Translations under genes and position numbers: made by a program
The notes under the pieces: model-generated
Database searches by the model: none
Told to the model about the DNA's origin: nothing
Seen by the model: the letters and a program-made list of their open reading frames with translations, nothing else
From: Helicostylum pulchrum
Taxonomy: Eukaryota; Mucoromycota; Mucoromycetes; Mucorales; Mucoraceae
Reading direction: 5' to 3'
Length of the DNA: 64,000 nucleotides
Assembly (NCBI GenBank): GCA_025677825.1
Contig: JAIXMO010000027.1
Span: 248,001 to 312,000, forward strand
Shown: positions 45,362-56,700 of the stretch, piece after piece
How the letters are laid out: each line of letters begins with the position of its first letter
How positions within the stretch are numbered: position 1 is the first letter of the stretch

Positions 45362-45978
45362 TAAGTGGTTCGCATACCGGAACAACCTCCTGCAACTATG
45401 ATTCCGTGGTGTTGTCTACCTTGTGACTAACAAGTAAACTAAACGATAGACTTCTAGAGAGTTTATACCGCTATTATATAGATAGGATGCGCTGAGAAAG
45501 TATATGATAAAAAAAAAATGAGAATTTGGGTTCCACATGGTGCCACTAAATGACAACTACGACTGTTATCAGCCATATTTAGAAATAGAGGACTTTCTAC
45601 CTTCTCCTCCTACCACAGTGGGTAGTAAAACCCAATATGCCTGATGATACCGTGCAAACAAATGTTAAAGTAATTAGCCAAGTCATTTTGAAATAATGAA
45701 TACATATGCTTAGTTATCTTTATAATATATACATAGAAGCAGATGGTATTTTTGGGCAGGTAGGCCATCCGTCTTGCTTATATTAAATGTCACTGCATTA
45801 GATGCCTGTTAACGTAGTAACATTACACACTTTAAGTTCGTGATCCTAAACAAATAAACCATTAATTTCACATCCCTTCGACGTTTGATGTAACATACTG
45901 AAACTTGTTTATGGGGGCCCGAAATAACGTACACTTTCTCCCCTTTTTCTTCCTTTTTTTTAAAAAAAAAATATGAGT

Positions 45979-47855
45979 ATGGTCGAGGTATATGATCTCC
46001 ACCGGCATACACACTATGTCGCTTTTTGTAAGTAGTTTCTTTATTGCAAAATAAATATTTTTTTTTTGATGTTTTTTCTTTAAAACGTTTATCGTCATAT
46101 AGGTATCAGAGAGGATATAATTGAATGTGCTATCTTATCTACTACAGGAAGACGCAACGGTAATGTTTTATCGACGACGTAAGTATATAGTAGTCAAATA
46201 TAGCGATTACGATTAACAATTTGTAAAAAAAAAAAAGAGAAGCTAGCTATATCACTTATGATAGTCAAAAATCGAAGGCTTTATACAGGGGAAGAGAACA
46301 TTCTTTCGATTATGAAGATGTAGTAGAAATAGATTTATGTCAAGAAAAAATATACCGACTCTTTAAAAAGGGTAAAGATAGTTGGAATAAAGAGGATCTA
46401 TTTTTGTTTCAAGCGGTATCAGACTTCCTTCGCCTATACGTAAAAGGATTGATGGGAAAACAAGATGAAACGCTTAAACGACCTGAAAATACCGACGCAC
46501 TTCACTACGTATTTGTTGTTCCGTCAGAATGGGAAGAAGAAATCAGAGAAGTTCTCATTCGACCTATTTTTGTTCAAGCCAATTTGATATCAAAGGATGA
46601 CCACAAAGACAGGCTTTTATTTTGCACTGATGTAGAATCCACCTATTACTACGCAACACAATGTCTATCCGAAGATATTAAGCTATCACGTAATACAATT
46701 ACAGGTGTAATTACTATTGTGGAAGAGAGTAAAGTGTCGATAAAGTTGGATTCGCTTTTAATTGGAAATCCTCTATTTGATTTTTCGAACTCTTTGTTGT
46801 TTCCAAAACTCGTGGCTTCTAATTCATCATTTCTTACCACCAATGATGTTAAAAATGGTATAAGAGAGTTTATAAAGATCAAATTCTCTTTCGATGCTCA
46901 AGAAGAAACTATTCAAAATATTATGGAAGAGATAAACCATGATGGTGAATATGAAATAGTTAGTATTCTGATATGAGATGAATCAGACGATATATACTAA
47001 CAGTTTATTACATAGTTGGAAGAACACAAAGCTGTTTATTTAGAAAGGCCTTTCATTACCGACGAAAGTATATCCGAATTAGATAAAAAGGATGAGGCAT
47101 TTATAAAATCCATTCGGGCTATTGATATATGTGCTGAAATCAGTAAACATTTGCCTAATAACTTGAAACTTTTACTTCCAAACAACCTTGTGAAGGAATA
47201 CTCCCTTTTGAACTTAACTTGTAAGTTCCCGCGCACTAAAAAAAAACAGACCCCCCTTAGTCTGGTCAGAATATCTGTTTGAGTATAATCGCATTTATTT
47301 TGGCTCTAATTATATCATACCTAAATGTTTGTCGATTACGGATTTTGTCCATTCAAATGTATTAGAAGGAGCTGTTCGATACTTGTTTGACGCACTTCGT
47401 AATTCTGACCTATATAGTAAATCGCGTATATTATCTACAAAACAATTGGCAACATCTTCTTCGATATTCCTAAAGTCAAAACCTGATGCTATTATGAATA
47501 TAGGTATGTCAAAGCTATATGATTTATGATCTCAGTACTGATACTTTTATAACAAGATATTTCGTTCGAGCCTACAACGTTGTCGTATTCACTTTTAGAC
47601 AAAAACCGTTTAGTAAAAGAAATTTGGAACCACAACTACTTTATACCTGACACACGGTAAGTTGAAAGAATAAAAAATTTCAATATGTATTTATACTAAG
47701 ATAACACTAGTTTGCGCGCTCTGGGTCCGTTCTTTAGCTTTTCAGAAGTAGTTATACGATCCAAGTTTTATTTGAAGGTTGTCAGCTTAAAGAAATATTA
47801 TGTCTGTATCTCCAACGATATACTGCTAAAAAAAAATCTCTCAGTTCTGCTTTAA
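45979..47855 (+). CDS. Hsp70/actin-fold-like (HSPA12-type) protein, divergent
   Basis: Seven exons can be joined in phase: 45979-46027, 46103-46178, 46238-46958, 47016-47220, 47261-47503, 47557-47656 and 47711-47855, about 512 residues. Introns have good borders and one has a TACTAAC branch site (46994-47000). The middle reads FQAVSDFLRLYVKGLMGKQD, LHYVFVVPSEWEEEIREVLI, LISKDDHKDRLLFCTDVEST and SNSLLFPKLVASNSSFLTTN, an order I associate with fungal HSPA12-like proteins expanded in Mucorales. The N-terminal nucleotide motif (DxGTT) is not seen; YVAFCIREDIIECAIL occupies its place. ATP binding is therefore unlikely. It may be a recent pseudogene or a repurposed member. The last exon codes LRALGPFFSF. 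The exact start is uncertain. Confidence 0.5.
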
Positions 47856-48472
47856 ACAAGAACGTGTAAATTTTTAAGAGCGAGATTCTAAAAGTGTTTG
47901 GAAACGCTTCAAAAAAGATATTCATCAAACGCACTGATGAGTAGCATCTCAGCAATTAAGCTCAAATGACTTTATAATAACCTTTGCGGTACAAAAGTAG
48001 CGCATCATTAGTTTATGAATTGTTATGTTAAGACTACGGCAAAAATCTTTGACACTTCTGCCAAAATAGAGTTTTCTGGCTTGATGCTATGAAATCTATC
48101 GTACTGCTTTATTTAAATCACTAGTTCTCTACCGCCACTAGTGTTTATTTATCCTCGACAGAAGAAACATTCTTTTTACGATATTGTGCGATAACAATAT
48201 TAATAGGTGTTGTATTATATTAACAAGTAGAAAAAAAGACGCTGGTTTTTAATTTATATGACATGATGCTGTATGACGAAGAAGAAATAATATTTAATAA
48301 ACTAATCAATAATATAAGGTTAATAATATGAGGGGTAATATTTTTTGTGTTTTGAATTTAAAATGAATAAGAACAATAAAAATTGAACATATCGTAGGTA
48401 TAATGACTATAGGTATTGGTTAATAATAATCGATAAGTAAGAGTGTATAAAATAATAAAAAAAAGCACCAGC
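47856..48472. other. Intergenic between two convergent accessory genes
   Basis: A/T-rich, no ORF of interest, no repeat recognised. Confidence 0.45.
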
Positions 48473-50229
48473 TCATGCAGAGGAGGTCTTTCTTTTTTTT
48501 GATGAGTTTTTTGACTCAGGTACAAAGCTGTCCGGGAAGAAATAGTCGCTGTTTTTGAAAGGATTTAAGTTTATGTGCGTACTTTCATCCTTCAATAATT
48601 GTGCCGTTTCTTTGATTACTAAAGTACAGTTATAGACCAAAGCCAAGATTGGAGGAAGGAGAGCGGGGACTTGGCTAATATTTTCGGGCATCTTCAAGCG
48701 AGGAGAGGAAAACAAAATACCAACGGAGCCTTTGGTGAACGTCATAACTTGAGCTGTGATAAAAGAACCTATTGCAAGGTTAGCATAAGCTGATAATGAT
48801 CTCATAATAATAATTTACTGATAGTTTTGTTTTTGGCTTACCATTGATAATGAATGGCACAGTTTTGATTTTGTCCGCTTTGAGCTTATATTGTTCAATC
48901 ATCTGTTTGCAAAAGCTTCGCATCATTTTAGGGCTTTTCAGCTTCGATTCTTGCAATTCCTTTGTTCCGTTTACTCCATGGTCATCCAAACCAATCTCTA
49001 CACAACCTAACTCCGAAGAAAGGTACTTAAACGTGAGATCGGAACAATCACCGTTGGCTTGGCGTATTAACCGTTGGTCAGTACCAAGCTCTCGTTGGGA
49101 ATTTTTGTTGCTACTGGAAGCACTACTTTGACAACCACTGTAGAGAAGCCATATTAGTATTCAGAAGCTGAAAAGAATATTTGTAAGAATTTACCTTTCT
49201 GTTGTGGTTCTGCTGATGTTTTTGGTACTTTTTAAAAATCCATACATATCATTTAGAAGATCCTGCTCAGTGACAAAAGGAGTAAAATTATCACTTTCAA
49301 TAAATAAATCCAAATAGTTTAAAATGCTGTTGCAGCACCAGTATTCTGCAGGTTGAGTTCTTCGGTCATAGCGCATTTCTTGAAAAGTCTGATCTATTGA
49401 TTTGAAATCATTCTATACAAGAAGCTTAATTTCATGAAGTTAAAACATTAAAATATATGCCTATTACCTTCCCTTTTAATTTCACTAAGATATTGGCAAG
49501 TGATTCAGGTAAACTTTTGCTCATATCAGTAAATTCACTTTCCTTTTCAATTTCTTTAATTTCATCTGCAGTAAACATAGAATTCAACTGATCGTCGATA
49601 CTAAGAACATATGAGTGGAGAGGGCTATTATTTTGTTAACTAAAAAAAGCTTCTGTTACTGCATAGATAGTTACTTACTGTTCGACTTTAAAATTTTTGG
49701 CATGTTTATAAATTGCATCTTCTACTACAGCGCCCGAACTTAAGACCCGCTTGAGATTGATATTTTGATGAACATTGCTTATTAAATTTTTGTCATTTTC
49801 GCTTAATAAACGTTGATAACTTAATAAAGATGTTGATGAAGTATGAGAACTGCGTTTTGAAGTAATTGATGAATTATGAGAGCTGTTTTTTGAAGTGGCT
49901 GTGTTTTTGAATAATTTAGGGGTAATTTTCTCAGTCCAAACATCCACATGTTTTTCGTCACGAATTATGTTAAGTCCTAACTTCTTAGAAACGTCTTTGA
50001 ACTTTTTTTTTCCAGTTTGAGCAATAAGTTATTTTATGATCACCATTGTAACTGTCTATAATATGCGATGACATTTGTTCGACGAAGCTGCTCCACTGAA
50101 CTTGTTTTGCTTCTCCCGCCAAATCAAGTAGTTGCGACGCAATTTCTAATTGCAAACACATTATGTTAATTAAGTTCGGTTAATAAATGACATTAATGAC
50201 TTACCATCATTCAGACTTTCTAAGCTCAT
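48473..50229 (-). CDS. Accessory multicopy-type protein, nuclease-like core, one frameshift
   Basis: Six exons (50229-50205, 50145-49679, 49600-49468, 49412-49195, 49137-48842, 48789-48473) join in phase except for one extra base in a run of nine A (plus-strand T at 50003-50011). With eight A the whole reads as about 484 residues. The start is MSLESLND. Later blocks are RYDRRTQPAEYWCCNSILNY, LIRQANGDCSDLTFKYLSSE, ELGCVEIGLDDHGVNGTKEL, QESKLKSPKMMRSF and the C-terminal SYANLAIGSFITAQV-like segment (reads AYANLAIGSF), ending in a basic tail KKRKTSSA. Asp of CSDLTF and Glu of CVEIG could form a PD-(D/E)XK-like site. I recall homologous repeated genes in Mucorales. Function unknown. The frameshift may be an assembly error or the first sign of decay. 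Confidence 0.55.
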
Positions 50230-50320
50230 TCTAACAAAGTATATTGCTATAGCAGAAAGAAAACGGTAATTTTTGATATTTATTTGCCTTCGCGTTAGAC
50301 TGTCCCTCTTAGTAACAGTC

Positions 50321-50371
50321 ATGTTGTTCTTATGGTTACGCGCACTGGGACGTGTAATATTCTCAAAATAA
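50321..50371 (+). other. Mini-ORF carrying the LRALG motif
   Basis: ATG at 50321 opens 16 codons, MLFLWLRALGRVIFSK, then a stop at 50369-50371. The DNA TTACGCGCACTGGG at 50336-50349 matches 7754-7771 and 47712-47729, where LRALGP is coded. It sits about 90 bases upstream of the divergent gene at 50229. Confidence 0.3.
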
Positions 50372-50728
50372 GAAAGTATTAAAAGCTGAAAAACGTTTAT
50401 TTAGTAAGAAACAAGAAGTATTTATACTGAATTAACAGTACCAAGAAATGACAATTATAACAGTAAATTATGTTGATAAATATGACATAAATGTTAAATA
50501 GAGATTACACTTATTGAATACCTGGTAACAGATGATTACAGCTAATCATAAAAATTAAGAGCGTGTCCGGTTGTCCAATTTCAAAAATTAAAAATAGCTG
50601 CATTTCAAAATTACGCTGTGTGGCTGCTAAACTTTTGTTGCTTATCTGAGTTTCATTAGGTTCAATGACGTTTAAAAGAAGAAAATTTCCCCGTTTTTTT
50701 TTCTCTCTTTCCGTTAAGTCTCAATTGC

Positions 50729-50922
50729 CTGATTCCTAGTGTACCGTTTTCGCTTGATTCCACTTTCTCTAACCGTAGGGCAATAGTCTGATCGTTAGAT
50801 GTATCGTGTTTTCTTGGGTTACTCTCCTAGCCGTAGGGTAATTTAGCAACTGTCTGATCCCTAGATGTATCGTATTTCCTCTACTGGGTTTTCTTTCCTA
50901 GCCGTAGGGCTATCGGTCTGGG
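50729..50922. repeat. Three to four degenerate tandem units of 60-66 bases
   Basis: The words ctgatNNNtagatgtatcg (near 50730 as gattcctagtgtaccg, 50789 and 50852) and ctagccgtagggNaat (near 50770, 50827 and 50898) alternate at 57-71 base spacing. The units are imperfect. They lie beside the transposase relics and may be subterminal repeats of an element. Confidence 0.55.
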
Positions 50923-51119
50923 GGATAAACATAACTCTTTTTGGGAGCAGAAGCATTTTTACCTTCTTGTGGTTACTCCTGCTAGTAAAAGTGTTCAACT
51001 TTGAAGCTAAAAGAGATGCGTTAACTATAAATAAAATCAATATATTTTTTATGTCCAATGTTAATTATAAATTTAGATGTTAGATGTTTGTCAATGAGTT
51101 GTTTGTTTGCTACTTTAAA

Positions 51120-51450
51120 GTATTGCTACTACTGATGTGAAGATGGACAAATTTCTTGAAATGAAAGGACATGATCTGATCATAGATAATGCGCCCATAC
51201 ATACAGGTAAAATAATTGGTGAGATGATCAAGCATGGCTACAAGTGAATTTACTTGCCATCTTACTCTCCAGAACTCAACCCAATAGAACAATTTTGGTC
51301 TGCTGTTAAGAGTAGTGTAAAAAGAGAATTTGTATTCAAAAAAGATACTATTCACCTCAAATAATTGCAGATGCTAGCAGCCAAGCTGCCCAGTCATCTT
51401 TTGAAGGATTTGCGCGCTATTCCACTAGACGTTTCGATGACTGCTTTGCA
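51120..51450 (+). pseudogene. Tc1/mariner-IS630 DDE_3 transposase fragment
   Basis: Reads MDKFLEMKGHDLIIDNAPIH, then TGKIIGEMIKHGYK, an in-frame TGA at 51245-51247, then IYLPSYSPELNPIEQFWSAV and VKREFVFKKDTI before another stop. IDNAPIH holds the second catalytic Asp and NPIEQFW the catalytic Glu, about 33 residues apart as in the Tc1 group. The N-terminal DNA-binding part and first Asp are not present upstream, where tandem repeats occur instead. A dead relic. Confidence 0.75.
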
Positions 51451-51632
51451 GGCCATCCTATTTAATAAACAATCATACTGGATTTCCCACTATTTTTGGG
51501 ACTCGGTTTGAAAATTTTTGGGATTAAATGTAAGAGTTGTTTGAACAAAATCAGAATTATTTTTTGAACTATCTTTTGAAATTTTTGGAACGTTTATTAA
51601 TTCTAAAAAAAAAAAACTATAGCATCTGTTCT

Positions 51633-52720
51633 TCAGCTAAGCAACGAGAAAAAAAAAGAGACAGAATGTCTTATCCATCCTCTACAATCACTCAAAGTTA
51701 CTTTAGAGCATGATTCTAATATTCTTGGTGTGAGCGTATCCTTGCCATCAATAGGAGATCTTTTAATACCCGCCTTAACCTTAGACCAAAATTCTTCGAT
51801 AGGATTCAAAAATGGGGAGTAAGGTGGCAAGTAAACACACTTATAACCTCTACTGACAATATAATCATTGACAACCTTACCTTTTGATCCATGGATTGGG
51901 GCATTATCCATTACTAGGTAGAAACCTTGTATCTTATTTTATCCAAAACATCCATAACGTTACAAAAGTAATTTAAATAATGGCTGGTATTGGTACCTTT
52001 CGTGACTTTGACAGCCTTTCCGTCGAGCTTTCTCTTTTTAGTATTAGTCACTGAAGTGGATTTTCGTAACGATATATCTATAACCTCAGCAAAAGATATG
52101 GCTCCTAAAATTGTTATGGATGTACCTCTGTTCATAGGAACAATGGCCTTAACATGTTTTCCTTTTGCAGACAATCCTCTATTTCTTACTATATGTAAAT
52201 TGACGCCTGCTTCAACTAAAAATACACAGTTGGGCTCAAAATCCATGTCCTTGTCAGCAATATATGTTTCGACACGTTCTCTTCGCTCTCTTATTGTGTC
52301 TTCATCGTTACGCTTAGCTGGTATTTTTTCTAATCGCTTTAACGATAGAGCACAATGCGTCTTCATATGTTACTACAGTCCAGATTTACTAATGGTTAAG
52401 TCCTTAAATTCTTTTTCCAACTCGTCTTTTATGTGCTCAATAGTTGCCGTAGCAAACTTCTCAATGTAGTTGACTATAAAGTCAGTATGCTCCTGTTTTA
52501 AGGATGACATACTATCTTCGGCTGGCCCTCTTTTTTTACGGACTACTCCACCAGATGAGAGCCATTGACTTCTAAACCTATATGCTGAGCTTCTCGATAT
52601 ACTAAAACAGCTGGATGCTTCCATAGTACTTATACCTTCGCTAAGCTGTTTGAGAAAGCCTACAATTTGGAGATCACTGTAGCTTCTGTAAGCGAGCTTT
52701 TTTTTTCCAATTTTTTTTTT
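51633..52720 (-). pseudogene. Tc1/mariner-IS630-like transposase, decayed but nearly full length
   Basis: Minus-strand blocks cover the whole protein. The N-terminal helix-turn-helix region begins AYRSYSDLQIVGFLKQLSEG, then ISRSSAYRFRSQWLSSGG (52690-52376), interrupted by two consecutive in-frame stops (52370-52375). The second block (52366-51914) has IPAKRNDEDTIRERRERVET and VFLVEAGVNLHIVRNRGLSA. After a one-base frameshift near 51935 the last block (51911-51633) reads MDNAPIHGSKGKVVNDYIVS and PPYSPFLNPIEEFWSKVKAG. The family normally has DEAG where VEAG is read, so the first catalytic Asp is also lost. It is a different lineage from the relic at 51120 and points toward it, tail to tail. Inverted terminal repeats were not found. 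Confidence 0.8.
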
Positions 52721-53736
52721 ATCATCTCTTGTAGGTCGAGATTTTTTTCTTGTGAACTATTATTATTCTCTTCCTCTTCTCAACATAAGAAGGAAATTTG
52801 GTTCCTTCTTTTTATTTTTTATTTGCAAGTTTTTATTCAAAGTTAAAATTTTAGACACGTCTATGAGCAGTGGACTAGATAAAACTGGGGTTCTTTCGAA
52901 AAAAAGATAAAACTTTGAGAAAAGAGGTGAGAGGAAGAGGTCCCCAATACATTTCTACAGACTAAATTTCTCTTGTCGTAAATGAAAACAAGAGGTTTGA
53001 AACCAGGTAGCACTCTTGGTTTCAGCAAAATACTAAAACATGATTGGCTAAATAGATGAAAACAACTTACTGAATTATGTCCCTTCATTTCATCTTGTCA
53101 ACGTTTCTCAACACTCTAAAAACAGCAAAGTCCCTCTATGATTAAAGGAAATTCTTTATCATATATTAATTTTAGATTGGAGTTCACGGTGCGTTCTAAT
53201 TGAAGTTTGAAAAGTGTTCAAATTTCGTTTGAATTTAATTGGTTAAATGTTCCATTTCATGTACCACCCAGTTCAAAAAATGTTCGATTTGAGAGTGGAA
53301 GCACTGTAAAAAAAAAAACGGAGTGGAAAAAGGGAAAAATAATATGATTGTAACACGGTGAAAAAAAAAAGAAGGGGGTGATGAGGGTTTACTGATAGTT
53401 TTGTTGTTGGTAAAACCATAAAAATGACGCACTGTTGTTTTAAATAAAAATTTAATGACTTAATCCTATTATTAAAAAACAAGGGAAAATGATTGCGCAT
53501 TTTTTTTTACTGCCTTTTTAAAAAAAGGGTCTTTTATCACTTTTTTTCTTTAAGAAAAAATTTAGCTTATTTGCAGTAAAAAGATCTTGTGATAGAATAG
53601 ATTACAAGTTATTAGGTTTAATCTGTTCCGTACGACCCAATAGCTATATTTATAAAATAAATAAATAAAATAAATAAATAACGATTTTCTTTTCTTCTTT
53701 TTCTTTTTCACTAACTAAAAAAAAAACAACAACAAA
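52721..53736. promoter_or_regulatory. Chitin synthase 5' region, upstream part is relic-flanking DNA
   Basis: A TATA-like stretch (ctatatttataaaata) at 53644-53659 and an A-rich leader immediately precede the start at 53737. The part before about 53450 shows the dispersed repeat at 53216-53247 and no gene. ORFs 52861-53088, 53235-53432 and 53273-53500 are unsupported. Confidence 0.35.
53216..53247 (+). repeat. Short dispersed repeat, second copy
   Basis: GTTCAAATTTCGTTTGAATT followed by TAATTGGTTAAA, matching the minus strand of 45000-45031. The left part is an imperfect palindrome (TTCAAATTT facing AAATTCGAA in the other copy). Confidence 0.5.
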
Positions 53737-56700
53737 ATGGATCCAGATAATAATCTGGGTCGTTCAACTTCTTTACGTCGAAATATTTCCAAGTCGTCAC
53801 AAAAGGATGGTAAACCACGTCGCCAAAAATCGTTAGTGAGACCAGAGCGAGAACGTAATGATCCCAACGGGCGACTATATCACTATCGTCAACGAGCTAA
53901 TAATGGACAGCAAGACAATATACCAAGTACCACAGGGAACCAACCAGAATTACAGCGATCTTCTACGACACGTGAACAATTTCTACGACGTGGAAAAAGT
54001 ATATTGGGTAGAGAAGAAAAAGGTTCTAGTGGCGCCATTGAATTTATAGATCTTCCAAACAAAAAATCAAATAAACCTAAATTTAGTGCTTGGATGACTT
54101 ATTGTATCATTTTAACATGTTGTATACCGAAGCAACTATTACGGTGTGTTGGTAATGTACACACACGCACACAATAACAACAAAATATTGTAATTAATCA
54201 TTTCTCTATAAAAAAAAAAAGGTATCCCTGATGGACCTGCACAAAGTGCTTGGAGAGAAAAAATTGGCCTGGTTTCATTCATCTTGTTTATTATGGGGTG
54301 TGTAGGTTTCTTAACTTTTGGATTTACACAAGCTGTGTGTCCTATTCCTCCACACAGCGTAAAAGGAGGTCAAGTAGGTAGCGGATATATGATTATTGAT
54401 GGCTGGGCCTACATGCTGGCTGAATGGACTCATCCAATCGGCATAACTGATGAGCCGACCAACGTTCTGTACGATCCCGTAAATGCCGGTGGTATGGACG
54501 CATCCTTCTTATTCCAATCGATAAAACCACAATGTGAATCAGTCCTTGTTCCTCAACAATCACAGCAACAACAACCTATTTACTTTCCGTGTCAATTATT
54601 CAACCCAAATTCAACAATAGCACCTGATCCTGCACAGTACTTGAACACTACATCTTGTCATATAAACTCAAACGCACGTAATGTTTTCAATGACTTTAAA
54701 GCACAAGGTGTACCTAAATTAGATGGCGGGTTTGATAAAGCAGCTCGAGTTTATTATGGATGGGAAGATATCACACAAGATAGTTTATTAACTGTTTACA
54801 ATGGGTATGTGTGTGTGTGTATATATATACAAATTTAATATTTTTCTGTACGACATTTGTGTTTTTTTTTTTACTAAACTTGTTTTTTTTTGTGATTAGA
54901 AATATATTGAACCTTAAATTATTAAAATCATTACCTACGACATTTTTTTCAACACCGGAAAATGGATTGATTGCGAAAATACTAGAGGACCCGTTACAGT
55001 TTGCAGGTAAAGACATGACGCTAATTATCAACGGTAACCGCAAAAAGATAAATTCTGCAGAATGGGAATCAGAAGCACGTTGTTTATCGGAAGTGATTAA
55101 AGTGGGATCATTAGACACCATCAGTATAGGATGTATGGCGTCTGAAATTGTATTGTATGTTTCATTAGCTGTTATCCTGGGAGTCATCTTTGTCAAGTTT
55201 ATACTGGCAGTTATATTTGGTTGGTTTCTGTCCTGGAAACTAGGTAATTTTAAAGAAGGGCAGTCATATGCCGCTAGAATGAAACGTGAACAGGAAATCG
55301 AAAATTGGACCGCAAATATGCAGGCCGGCGCTCCTTTACCAAAACCTAGAATTCAATCTACCTATCAAGGAAAACGAAAGAGTTTGTTTCCTCAGACTTC
55401 TAGGTTTACGCAACCTATGCATGGATCAACCAGATTTGACGGTCCTGCTTCTTCTTCTGTTTGGAAAACTCCTACTAGGTAAAACTCACCCCCTTAAACC
55501 TTTTTTTTTTTTTTTTTTACTATACTAAATGCATCTCTCTTTTGAAAAAAAAAAGCGCGTTAGAAGGTCACGTAAATAGACAATCGATGTACTACGGTAT
55601 GGAAGGCGGACGCCAATCACAACTAAATTTTGGGTCAGACTACAACGGCAGTCGAGCATCGGTGTTTTACAACAACTCACCGCATTCAACGTCCGCTCGG
55701 TTCCTTGGTACAGACCCAACGCGTCGTTCGTCTATCAACTCTGCATCGGATGCGACGCACACGACGAGCGATACATCGTCAGGACCAACGTGCCCGCTCC
55801 CTTTATCCCCTCATGCGGTTCCACAGCCAGCTTCTGACTACATGCCGTTTAATTTCCCGTTAGCGCACACGGTGTGTCTTGTTACTTGTTACTCTGAAGG
55901 CGAAGCGGGGATCCGTATCACACTGGACTCGATTGCGACTAGTGATTATGCCAACAGCCATAAACTGTTGCTGGTGATTTGCGATGGTTTGATTACAGGG
56001 TCGGGGGAGGCGAAATCGACGCCAGAGATTTGCGTTGGTATGATGCGAGACCTGTTGGTTCCTGCGGACCAGGTGGTGAGTTACTCGTATGTGGCGTTAG
56101 CAGACGGGTCGCGACAGAACAATATGGCTAAAGTGTATGCGGGGTACTACAAGTACGATAGCAACACAGTAGGCAGAGCGCATCAGCAGCGCGTGCCGAT
56201 GATCACGATTGTCAAGTGCGGTACAGACGCAGAGCAAGAAGAAGGCGGTAAGCCAGGTAACAGAGGCAAGCGCGACTCGCAAATCATCTTGATGCAGTTT
56301 ATGCAAAAGGTCATGTTTGACGAGAGAATGACGACAATGGAGTACGAGTTCTTTAACAGTATATGGCGTATCTGCGGTGTGCCCCCCGACGCGTATGAAA
56401 TTGTACTGATGGTGGATGCAGATACAAAATTGTTTCCTGATGCTCTGTCGAGGTTAATCTCGTGTGCGGTCAAGGATCCGGAAATTTCGGGCTTGTGTGG
56501 AGAGACCAAGATTGCAAACAAGACAGATAGCTTTGTAACTATGATGCAAGTGTTTGAGTATTATATCTCGCATCATCAGTCAAAGGCGTTTGAGTCGATT
56601 TTTGGCGGAGTCACGTGTTTGCCAGGTTGCTTTTGCATGTATAGGATCAAAGCGCCCAAGGGGCCAGACGGGTACTGGGTGCCCATCTTGGCTAACCCGG

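Larger units (their letters stand above)
44886..45978. other. Spacer with a dispersed repeat and one orphan exon
   Basis: Holds the SDR 5' region, the repeat at 45000-45031 and the exon-like segment at 45210-45361. Nothing else supported. Confidence 0.4.

Noticed and set aside
50540..51610. Terminal inverted repeats of the plus-strand transposase relic
   Set aside because: Candidate ends (ccaatttcaaaaatt; gaaatttttggaacg) match only through A/T runs and do not align over a useful length.
54771..55196. 141-codon minus-strand ORF in the chitin synthase
   Set aside because: Covers an intron and part of an exon that join in phase on the plus strand with clear membrane-segment content.
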